Source: Limonium bicolor
Lineage: Eukaryota; Streptophyta; Magnoliopsida; Caryophyllales; Plumbaginaceae
DNA: 64,000 nucleotides
NCBI GenBank assembly: GCA_023374045.1
Contig: CM041783.1
Span: 90,555,298-90,619,297, forward strand
Reading direction: 5' to 3'
The position numbers were made by a program, and so were the translations under genes. Shown here piece after piece: positions 10,871 to 20,934 of the stretch. Within the stretch, counting starts at the first letter, position 1, and each line of letters opens with the position of its first letter. The notes under the pieces are model-generated. The model was not told the origin of the DNA, searched no databases, and was given only the letters and a program-made list of their open reading frames with translations.

Positions 10871-10875
10871 ATAAC
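10871..10875. repeat. Target site duplication of A, right copy
   Basis: ATAAC, identical to 527-531. Confidence 0.9.
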
Positions 10876-12556
10876 CAATGTCTATACTCGCTAGTCGGTG
10901 CTCTTTGCACTTCCTAGTTCTCATTCCATATCTTCGGATGGATTCTCTGAGTTCTTTTATGCTTATTACTCAGCTGGGTTGCTTCTTCTTGGTCATCTGA
11001 AGTGTCCGGTTGTTCTGGTTTGAACTTACTCATGGTCCGTAGAACGGAGCTGACTACTTCTCGTGTTTCGTGCACTACATGTATACATACGTGAGGTACC
11101 ATGTTGATACGTTACCACTTACCTGACTATCTGTCAGGCCCACAAGCTCCTTCGGAATGCGGTCGTCCCACATCCCGTATTTGGGTACACTCGTAGTGCT
11201 CGTCACATGCCTAGGTGAAGTATTCTGTTGTCAACTTCTCTGTATCATTCTATGATACTCACCGTAACTTTGGTTGGGTTTTAAAATTCAAGGTTTTAAA
11301 AGAAGGTTTGTGGTTTTGAAAGAAAATCTTGGTTTTGAAAAATAACGGTTCGGTGTTAAAAGAGGTGCTTCATGGCGTAGCCATGTCTGAGGTTTTGACC
11401 AAGCCCAGCTTCTTGCTGTCTGGTATGTCCTTTGTACAATGGTTGGGCCGTCAGGCCTTTCCAAGTTTTCTTCCTTCCAGTGGTAGGAATTGTGATCCCG
11501 TGGTTGCTTCATTGCTGTCGCGGTACATTGCTATGTACCTGTGGTGTGTTAGAGTCTCTCTACATGTTCCTGTTCTTACCGCACTTGCCGTGGCAAGTGC
11601 GTGGTACTGGTGGTTTTTGGGTAAACCTACACCGATCACGGTATTGTTTTCTTGTACATTCGGTAGCCTTGTCGGCTTCTCCATTGATCCACTGATCATT
11701 TTCTTGGGTTATTCAATCTTCTTAATAGCTTCTCAGTAAGTTTGACATGGCTGTCATTGATCAGGGTACTTCTCCAATCCTTGGAGATCCCTAACTATTT
11801 GTTCTGTGCTTTCCCCTTGTTGCTCGTTTCCACACATTTGTTGTGGTTACTGAGCCTTAGCTTGTTTAGGCACTACTCTTGTAGTCCTATCGAATTATCT
11901 CTCGTGATTGTTCTCGTAGTTGTGTAAGCTATGTCGGCCAGGTATTGTAACCTTCTTGGCATTGCAATTTCGGAGCTTACCACTCCTGACTATGTCCTTA
12001 GTCAGCTAGCATACCGTTGGCAGTATTATTTAGATATTACCGCCCCGTAGACTTGTGTCTCGGGTTTTGTTATCTTCCTTTTTCCACTCCGTTGCACGCT
12101 TAGTGCTTCCTTTCCTGCTGTTGATTGATTAGCTAGGTTCTCGCGACTGCTAAGCACGTCGCCCCATGCTGTTGTAAGTTGCAGTCTCCTTATGGTTGGA
12201 GTATTCATTCAACCGCTATTGAGTGCGGCTATTGTTATTCAACCGGGATCCATCTCCGGGACTTCCAGTTCTTGGAATCTTCTATGTGTCAGGTTTTTTC
12301 CTCTTGTAGGAATATCTCACTACTGCCAGATCGGGTTTTCCCGAGTATGAGAGGACTTTCCTTCTCTCTGGCGTTCTTTCCCAAGTTATACAGTGGGGTT
12401 CGTGGAGGGCGGGTCTGATATTGTAGGTATCCAGTACTCACCGGGAGTTCCTAACTAGCATATCTAATGCTATCACTCAGCCCTTAGCCCTAAGCTTCTA
12501 ATTCCTAAATCGGTATTTCCTAAACTCGGTATTTCCAGTCATCAGAGCGATACTTC
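10876..12556 (-). other. B interior, right segment (leader and dead gag region)
   Basis: The reverse complement aligns with C from its primer site onward (37407 to about 38640): shared blocks include the reverse complement of CGGGAAAACCC(C)GAT and GAAAGGCCTGACGGCC. No open reading frame of useful length or recognisable gag motif is present. The short frames on either strand here are not homologous to one another between B and C in any consistent phase. Confidence 0.6.
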
Positions 12557-12568
12557 ACTCTGATACCA
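12542..12568 (-). other. B primer-binding site and overlapping hairpin
   Basis: On the minus strand TGGTATCAGAGT (12557-12568) matches the tRNA-iMet primer site, starting 5 nt after the LTR. Its 3' half is one arm of a stem: TCAGAGTG pairs with CGCTCTGA (12556-12563 with 12542-12549) across a 6-nt loop, with one G-U pair. C has the same stem with perfect pairing. Confidence 0.8.
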
Positions 12569-12573
12569 CTTTT

Positions 12574-15500
12574 TGTAACACCCCTACCGCTACTACCATC
12601 ATTACCGTCCAATCTCCTTATACATCCAGACTCACGCAGCGGCTACTTACTTACACAACGGCGGGTGATACAGTGCCGTTAGCCACCCACGTGACTAACA
12701 AGGCTACTACTACATACATATAGCATCGGTCTGATGGACCGGAATATCCGAGTGTTACACAAATACAATCTACACTACAGTTACCAATCAAGTACTACAA
12801 CTTCCCATTCAATACAATACTGCATTTCAATACCATACAATACAATATACATACCGAGTTTACTATGTTCCAAATACAAATATAATACTCCCTTCCAAGT
12901 TCATTCATACTCCCTAAGAGTTTACAACTACCCATTCCTCACAACTACATACAAGGCTCCAAGCCTTTTACGATTTCTACTAACTACTATTCATCCTAAC
13001 TATCCGAGCGTAGTCGCCGGTCTCGTACTGTGATCATGTCCGCTTCAGGTACCTGCACACTAAAAACGTTGCCCCTAGGGGCTCAGCTTATGCTGAATAT
13101 GACTTCCACATACCCCGCGTACTAGCGAGGGTATGCCCACCACTTGTTCGAATATATGCGATTCATTTTATTCATACATACATGCATACATGCTTTCATA
13201 CAAGATACTACAATACTTTACGCAAGGAATACATACATACACTTCAATACACACAAGGTAAACCATACGAGCCAATTGATACTTACTTACCTTCCCTGTC
13301 ATACGCATACACAATACATACTCAATACATACACATTCTATAATCAATACATACACAATACCAGTACTTATTAGCTTCATTTGTCCACCCGGGTTAATCG
13401 GGTGGAGATTATTCTTTTACCCGGGGTCAATAACTTACACCAGCCAAGACCATTACTCATACAATACTTACTTTACTTACTACTTACTCAAGTCAAGTCG
13501 TCGGGACCTCCGGCCCGGGGACTACTCTGTCCCACCACCGGGATTTACTTGGTTCACTAATCCAGGATGCTACCCATTTAAGGGGTTTGGGCCGTGGACC
13601 AGCTTAAGAGCCAGGAATCGGATCCAACCTCTTGTGTCTCCTCATCCTCACACGTGGCCGAAACTATATCAGACTTCTATTCATTCCAATTTACTTAATA
13701 CTTACGTTAGGAGTTAGGTGGTTAGGAATTAGTAGAAGTCATTCACATACCAGCCACACCATAATCCATTACCCATATACACATACTTACAAAATGCAAT
13801 ACAATACACAAGTACTCTACAAGATACAAATACAATTCATCATCATTCATATATTTCATGAATTATACAAACTAGTGTTCAAGACAATATACATCAAGAA
13901 CAACCTAAACAAGCACAAGTAGGTGCAATATAGTCCGATTCGTGCATTTCACATATTTAGGTGGCCAAATAAGCACACAAATCGGGGTAACCAGGTTAGG
14001 ATACAAAGCATGAAGAAATCATACCTTTTTTCCGGAATTTACTTCACCGGGTGTTCCCTTATTCCCTTGGTTCACTCTAGTTCCTCAAGTCTCATATTTG
14101 AACCTCCGGCTACATGCCAAATGGTTCAATTAATGCTAAATTTTACAATTCATACTTAATTACTACTCCCGTACTTACCCCGTTATCCCGTTATTTCGGT
14201 TTAATTTAATGTTCATATACTTACAACTTTCTTAATTACTTCTCATACTTGTTCATGGCCTTAATGACCTTTAAACATCATTAATTAAGTCTTAATTATC
14301 TTATTCTATCATTACCCATCAAGCCCCTACCTTAGAATGGCTTTAAAATGATTTCTGGGCAATTTTTAGGGTGGTCCGGGTTTGTGTCCGGGGATACAAA
14401 CCCGGACCAATGCATTTGGTCAGTCCCGGGTACATTTTGTGTGTGGTCCGGGTTTAGGTCAGGGTTTACAAACCCGGACCATTCATTTGTGTTACTCTTG
14501 GGGTATGATTTTAAGGTGGTCCGGGTTTAGGTCCTAGTATACAAACCCGGACCACCACTTCTATACTACGTTCTGTATTGTTTTTAGCCTGGTCCGGGTT
14601 TCTGTACTGGTTTATAAACCCGGACCAGTTGTAGTATTCACGTATATGCTAGTTTTTGATTATGTTACAACTCCAAATTTCTACCAATCTCTTCCCCAAT
14701 ATTCCTACATATAATCTAGCATATTTTAGCCTTGATTAGGCACTTTAAACTAGCCTAATCCACCACTATACCAATCTGTTACAAAACACACTCCACTGTC
14801 AATCTTTCTCCACTGTTAAAGTTTTCCTTCTTCAGCAATTGCTACAGATTTTTCCTTTCTTCTTCCTACTACTCCTATGGCTCTTTCATTGCCTCATTTG
14901 CATTATACTCAACCCAAGTCTTCCCCAGTATAATACTAATTCTACTAAATCCTACACCCTTATTCTTCCTTGTTTCTCCAACACATTTCAATACCTCCTG
15001 CTACAGATTTTACATTCTTATATCCTCATACCACAACTACCAATCCATGGTTACTAAATCTTCCCTACTAAACCCAATACACACCTTGGTTCTCCCATTC
15101 ACCAAGTCATTCTTAATGCACAATTCCTACTAAACTTTTGCCGTAGTTCACCTACATTTCTTACTTATCCACACATATCCTTCCTCTTCAAATTCCTTCC
15201 TAGTCTAGCCACACCAATACAAGGGTCCTACCAGCAATTCAAAGAAATCTCAATGTACCAATACTCCACTTCAAATACTTAGCTCACAAATGTTTAAACT
15301 TCCAATACAACAATACCAATACAATATTTTGGGTCCTTTAATCAGTTTTACCCATTCCCATTATTCTAATGCATTAAATTTAGCATCCAAGAAAGAGCTC
15401 TTACCTTAAGCTCTTATTTCCTCTTTTCTTTTCCACATATTCTCCTTCTCTCTTTCTTGCACAAATCGGCCATATGGGGAATGGAGTTGCCAAACTCCAT

Positions 15501-16684
15501 TCCCATCACCCATAGCACACAAAACAAGTATAATTAACATACTAACCCCTAGATTAATGCTAGTTCATTGAAATGCTTAACAAAATTTCTAGGGTTTACC
15601 TTTTGAAGCTTTTAGAAGGGGTTTTAGCCCTTGGTTCAAGAAGGTGATTCCACCACCATTGGAGGGTTGGAGTTAAGCTCAAAAGAGAGAGAAAGATATA
15701 GCATTACAAAGGGGGTCAAAATCGGTTACAAGGAAAGATGAAGAGAACATGAGTTTTTCATGTAGATTTTTACCTTAATGGAGAGAGGAGACTCCAAGCT
15801 ACACATTGATGCTATTTTCTCTTTGAATGGGAAAAACCCACAGAGATGAACTCCTCATTTTGGATTTCGAAAAGAGAGAAGTGTAGAGGATGATGAGGGG
15901 AGTTCAATCTGTAATTGTTTTTGATTCGGAGCAAGGAGTTGTCTGTACAAGGGAGAGAAGTGGGGAGTTGGAAGAGGGCTGATAAATCGCCATTGGAGCA
16001 GCTCCAGAATGAGCGGAAGGGGGAAAGAAAGAGGGGAGCCGTCTGGGAAGGAAAGAAATGAAGAGAGAGAGAAAGGTAAGGTACTTTTACCTATTTTGCT
16101 TTTTACTTTTTTGTTTCTCTCTTATCTCTAGCTAGTTTAAGTGTGTGAGAGAGCTAGTACTACTCTCTTAAAACCGACCACTAATATACATGATCTGGGA
16201 GGTTTTTCATTTTACAGAAAACGCCTCGTTTATTTCCCGGTTTAGCACTATCATAACCGGAGCGTTTTCTGGAATTTTCTCGTTTCTATTTTACTGGTTA
16301 TAAGATTCATTAGTGATAATTATTGTTATTTAGTGAGTTGTAATTTTTACGGGTTCGTTTGACACTCAAAGTCACGTTTTCGGGTTTTCTTGAAAACGTG
16401 CGCTAAAGCTCTATTGCTTTGAAACATTATTGGATTCCGTTTTCTCGGGAGTTGTTCCCTTATATTATTTAGGTATTATTAAGCCCTAAGAATCCATATA
16501 ATACTGTAACCGAGGTCCATACCTCCTATGGTTATTTAACGCTTATTTAGTGTTTTTTCGCTTTTTAAGCGTTTCTTTATTTATTTTGGATTTATTTTTC
16601 CTCACCAATATTACTTAGGCGTTATTAGGCCCTTAAATACGTGTTAGGATACTTTTAATCACTATTTAAGGTCGCGGTATTTCA
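12574..16684 (-). repeat. B 5' LTR
   Basis: 4111 bp. On the minus strand it starts TGAAATACC at 16684 and ends GGGTGTTACA at 12574, the same termini as the C and D LTRs. It contains four long palindromes (14371-14630). The region 12730-13950 on the + strand is rich in CATACA/TACAAT-like sequence. No coding capacity seen. Confidence 0.85.
14371..14630 (-). repeat. Four GGTCCGGGTTT hairpins in B LTR
   Basis: Four inverted repeats in 260 bp share the arm TGGTCCGGGTTT/AAACCCGGACCA: 14372-14385 with 14396-14409 (14 bp), 14444-14455 with 14470-14481 (12 bp), 14515-14528 with 14543-14556 (14 bp) and 14589-14601 with 14616-14628 (13 bp). The arms are perfect while the loops (10-15 nt) and spacers differ, so the arms look maintained or recently copied. 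Confidence 0.9.
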
Positions 16685-17440
16685 AGGAGTATCATTCAAA
16701 GTTCTTGGAGTTGGCGAGGTTCGCACCTACTATGGTCCCGGACGAGGCATCAAAGGTGTAGAGGTTCATAGGGGGACTCCACTGGAGTCTCCAGGAGGCC
16801 TGGTGTGTTTTGACCATTCCAACCCTTCAAGACGCCTACGGGAAAGCTGTTAACCTGTATAGGGTGCAACAGAATAGGAGGGAGGTCCAGGCGGGCCAGA
16901 AGAGGAAGATAAAGGACGGGGAGGACTCCCGGAGTTATGCCGATAGACCCCAAAGGCCGAACCAGGAGAAGATGTGGAGGTCTAACTCAGACGAGAGATA
17001 GAGGTTCGATGGGAACCGAGATATGACCAGAGAAGGGGTGACTGACCCCAGGGGCAGGTTCAGAGGGGAGAGTATGGGCGTGATAGGCACTTCCACTACT
17101 GAAAATGCCGCAAGGACCACTCGGGAAGGGACTACGAGGGGAACTTAGTTGCATGCTTCTAGTGTGGAAAGAAGGGCCATAGGGCTTTTGAATGTTACCA
17201 AAATCCCTAGGGCTCAGAGAGGCACCCAGCAGAGGGGAGACGGTGGGGACCGTACTTATAGGCCGACAGACTCTCAGTCCAGAGGTCGGGACCAGTACCA
17301 ATATCAGAACCAGCGTGGGGACGCTCCCCAGCGTGGCGGTGGCGAGGGCAATATTGGAGGCAATAGAGGCCATGGGGAGAACCGAGGCAACCAGAGAGCT
17401 CATGGGAAGATCAGTGTTATGAGCCGGGCCGAGGCTGAGG
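16685..17440 (+). pseudogene. gag: D gag, 3' part with zinc knuckle
   Basis: It begins mid-protein (YHSKFLELARFAPTMVPDEA read across frames from 16689), typical of Tekay gag just before the linker. A basic, glutamine-rich linker follows. The knuckle at about 17150-17200 reads C-X2-C-X4-H-X4-C (CGKKGHRAFEC), with TAG replacing one residue between the first two cysteines. An RGG/glycine-rich stretch (17200-17400) follows. Broken by stops and shifts near 16760, 17001 and 17147. Confidence 0.8.
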
Positions 17441-18060
17441 CCGAAGCTGATGTGTTAGCAGGTACCTTTTCTGTTCATGGTACTTCTGCTCATGTTTTGT
17501 TTGATACGAGAGCTTCATGTTCCTTTATTTCTAGAAACTTTGTAGAGAAACTGGGTTTAGTGGCTTGTAAAACCTCATCTATAGTAGTATCTATACCCTC
17601 GGGGAAGGTAATCACTTATAGCAATGTACTAAAAGATGTAAGGATAGATATCAAGGGGGAAACCTTTGTAATCGATCTAATTCAATTTTTCTCCCTGACT
17701 TCGACATCATCTTGGGGATGGACTGGCTGAGCAAATACAAAGGGAAGATAGATTGTGGCGAGCAGAAGATCATCCTGAGAGGACCGTCGGGATAGAAGGT
17801 CTCCTACAGGAGTGTGGAAGAGAAGTCCGGAGTGAAGATTGTCTCAGCAATGTCAATCCTCTCTCAAGTAAAGAAGGGGCAGCAGACGTACCTCTACTAC
17901 ATTTTGGATTTTAGTAGAGAGGCTAGTAGATTGGAGGAGATCCGAGTGGTGAATGAATTTCTAGATGTTTTCCTCAAAGAGAACCCTGGCATGCCACCAA
18001 ACAGAGAGGTGGAGTTCAGCTTCGATCTAGTGCCCGAAGCCGCGCCGATCTTTAAAGCCC
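17441..18060 (+). pseudogene. D aspartic protease, active site mutated
   Basis: The frame from 17149 includes LFDTRASCSFIS: the catalytic triplet is Asp-Thr-Arg (17503-17511) where Gly is expected, a GGA to AGA change. A frameshift near 17695 moves the ILGMDWL block to another frame. The RT connection follows with EFLDVFLKENPGMPPNREVE (about 17955-18015). The missing glycine alone should abolish cleavage. Confidence 0.8.
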
Positions 18061-18960
18061 CATATTGAATGACGCCATCAGAGTTGAAGAATCTGAAGGT
18101 ACAGTTGGAGGAACTATTAGAGAAGGGGTACATTCGTCCGAGTGTATCACCGTGGGGAGACCCGGTCCTGTTCGTGAAAAAGTAGGACAGGAGCAGGGGC
18201 TATGTATAGACTACAGGGAGCTGAACGAGATCACCGTGAAGAACTGTTATCCGTTGCCGAGAATCGACGACCTCTTCGATCAGCTTCAGGGCACATGAGT
18301 CTTTTCTAAGATAGACTTGAGGTTGGGATACCATCAGCTCCGATTTGTAGAGAAGGATATCCCGAAGACAGCCTTCAGGACTAGATATGGGCTTTTTGAA
18401 TTCTAAGTGATGCCTATTAGACTAACAAATGCACCAGCCGTCTTTATGGACCTCATGAACCAGATCTTCAATCCTTATCGAGACCTGTTCGTGGTAGTGT
18501 TCATAGACGATATTTTAATTTACTCCAAGGATGAAGAGGAGCATGAGGAACACCTGAGACTGGTTCTACAAACCTTGAGGGAGCAGCTGTATGCCAAGTT
18601 GTCCAAGTGCAACTTCTGGTTAGACTGAGTGGCATTCCTAGGCAACATTGTTACCAAGGAGGGGATATCAGTAGATCTAGCCAAGATTCAAGCAGTAAAA
18701 GAGTGACCGAGAGCGAGTAACCTAACAGAGGTTCGTAGCTTCCTGGGCTTGGCAGGATACTACAGGAGGTTCGTGAAGGACTTTACGAAGATTTTCCAAA
18801 CCTCTCACCAATCTCATGAAGAAAGTGATAAAGTTTCAGTTAAGCGATGAGTGAGAGACGACGTTCTAGACACTGAAGGAAAGGTTAACTACAACCCCAG
18901 TATTAACCCTACCTTCAGGGACCGAGGGATTTGAGGTATTCGGTGATGCCTCTAAATTCA
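18061..18960 (+). pseudogene. D reverse transcriptase
   Basis: Segments in several frames include [17 protein letters not shown] residues (about 18200), [12 protein letters not shown] (18260-18295), the thumb/fingers sequence to [17 protein letters not shown] (18409 on), and the catalytic FIDD at about 18501-18512 in [20 protein letters not shown]. In-frame stops occur after Pro-Tyr (18066), after FEF (18403), after WLD (18627) and at 18704. Most fit CGA, CAA or TGG changed by one transition. Confidence 0.82.
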
Positions 18961-19330
18961 GACTGGGATGTGTTCTGATTCGGAATGGGAAAGCGATAGC
19001 GTATGCGTCGAGGCAACTGAAGGAGTACGAGACTCAGTATTTGACGCACGACTTAAAGCTAGCAGTAGTGGTGCTTGCCCTTAAGATCTGGAGGCACTAC
19101 CTCTATGATGTCTCTTGCAAGATCTACACCGGCCATAAAAGCCTCAAGTACATCTTCACGCAGAAGGAACTTAATATGAGGTAGAGGAGGTGGTTGGAGT
19201 TGATTAAGGACTACGACTTGGAGCTTTTATACCATGAAGGGAAGTCTAACCTGGTGGCAGATGCTCTGTGCAGAAAGAGGAATCACTCCGTGAACTCGAT
19301 GTGGGTTCTTCCAGACGAGCTGGTTCGTGT
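18961..19330 (+). pseudogene. D RNase H
   Basis: The domain shows [21 protein letters not shown] (from 18943), [20 protein letters not shown] (19045 on), [12 protein letters not shown], one TAG after NMR (19183), then WLELIKDYDLELLYHEGKSN and VADALCRK ending near 19280. It has the single RNase H expected for chromoviruses. Confidence 0.8.
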
Positions 19331-20854
19331 CTTCCAGAAACTAAATTTGGAGGTGATGGAGTCCAGAGGGGTGGAGCAAGAGGTGAAGCTGTTTCAGATC
19401 AGTGTCTCTTTCGACATTTATGGGGAAATACTCAAAGGACAGCCCGGTGACGTGAAGTTGGAGAGTATACGGGAGAAGATGAGAGAAGGCAAGGCAGAGG
19501 GTTTCGAGGTCCACAATGATGGCAGCCTCAGATTTAGAGGCCGATGGTGTGTGCCTCAGGAGTTTGCAGATGTGAAGGAGAGGTTGACGAGGGAGGCTCA
19601 TAATACTCCTTACTCAGTTCATCCCGGTGGTGACAAACTGTATAAAGACTTGAAGAAACTGTTCTGGTGGCCGAAGATGAAAAGGGAGGTGACAGAGTTT
19701 GAATCGAGATGCCTCACTTGCCAGAAAGTTAAGTTTGAACATAAAAGGAGGGAGGTTTGCTGCAACCTCTAGATGTCCCGAAGTGGAAGTGGGACTACAT
19801 CTCGATGGACTTTGTGATGGGACTACCACCAGTGAAGGGAGGAGTCAACCAGATTTGGGTAATCGTGGACCGTTTCACTAAGTCTACATGGTTCATACCC
19901 ATGAAGAGTACCTGGTCGATGAGTCAGCTAGTGGATGCGTACATCAAGAATGTTGTGAGATATCATGGGGGTACCGGAGACTATTATTTCAGACCATGAT
20001 TCGAGGTTTCTGGCACATTTCTGGTAGTTTTAGAAGGCCATAGGCACCAAGCTGAAGTTGAGCACAGCGTTCCATCCAGCTACTGATGGTCAGATAGAGC
20101 GAACCATCCAAACGTTGGAAGATATGCTTCGTGCGTGCGTGATGGACTTCCAAGGTTCATGGGCAGATATGCTACACCTAGTAGAGTTCTCATACAACGA
20201 CAGTTATCACGCCAGCATTAAGATGGCTCCCTACGAGGCACTGTATGGGAGGAAGTGTAGAACTCCATTATGATGAAGTGACATCAGCGAGTCTATTGTG
20301 TTGGGGCCGTAGTTGATAGAGGAGACCATGGAGCAGGTCCGAATTATTCAGAGTCGGATGAATGCATCCAAGGACAGGCTGAAGTCCTATGATGCTCTCA
20401 AGCGAAGACCGGTAGAGTTCGAGGTGGGAGATAAAGTCTTCCTGAAGGTGTCTCCTATGAGAGGGGTAACTAGATTCGGAAGAAGGGGAAGCTTAGTCAC
20501 AAGTTCGTAGGATCCTATGAGGTTTTGGAGAGGATTGGGGAGATGGCATACCGTTTGGCGCTTCCATGTGAGCTGGAGAAAGTTCACAACATCTTCCATG
20601 TGTCCCAGCTGAAGCGGTATATCCCTGACCCTTTGCACGTGTTGTAGCTAGAGGTTTTGGAGCTAGAGCAGAACCTATCCTATGAGGAGTACCCCATTAG
20701 AGTCTTAGATACCAAGACCAGAGAGACCAAATCAAAGTCCATCCGCATGGTCAAGGTCTTATGGTCCAATCATGGGACTGAAGAGGCTACGTGGGAAGTA
20801 GAGGAGGAGATAAGGAAGAACTATCTTTAGCTCTTCAATCAGGTTATGATTTAA
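19331..20854 (+). pseudogene. D integrase with chromodomain-like C-terminus
   Basis: Zinc-binding part: HNTPYSVHPGGDKLY and CLTCQK (about 19597-19735). Core: FVMGLPPVKGGVNQIWVIVD (19810 on), then TAFHPATDGQIERTIQTLED (20064 on) and EFSYNDSYHASIKMAPYEAL. Tail: HKFVGSYEVLERIG-like residues, VSQLKRYIPDP, and finally RVLDTKTRETKSKS with VKVLWSNHGTEEATWEVEEE (to 20815), the chromodomain-like end of Tekay elements that guides insertion into heterochromatin. The stop at 20828 (TAG) sits in a CAG-like context; the next in-frame stop is TAA at about 20852. Several earlier stops and shifts. Confidence 0.82.
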
Positions 20855-20918
20855 GTCAGTACAAGCTTAGTTTTGGTTGTAGTATGAGGGATTTTTAGCT
20901 TCGAGGGCGAAGCTTTCT

Positions 20919-20934
20919 TTTAAGGGGGATGTGA
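20919..20934 (+). other. D polypurine tract
   Basis: TTTTAAGGGGGATGTGA immediately precedes the LTR start TGAAATACCC. Confidence 0.75.

Larger units (their letters stand above)
130..16684 (-). mobile_element. Element B: Tekay-like LTR retrotransposon, minus strand, 5' part
   Basis: On the minus strand B consists of a 5' LTR (12574-16684), a tRNA-iMet-type primer site (12557-12568) and about 2.1 kb of interior (12556 down to 10876, then 531 down to 130), split by element A. The interior matches the equivalent part of C (37390 to about 38800) block by block, so B and C are the same family. No intact gag or pol is present. B lies inside the gag of D: the bases just right of 16684 resume D's gag reading frame. 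B's 3' half lies left of the window. Confidence 0.75.

Noticed and set aside
12734..13922. Several plus-strand frames rich in Tyr, His and Thr in the B LTR
   Set aside because: Arise from CATACA-type repeats; LTR sequence on the opposite strand.
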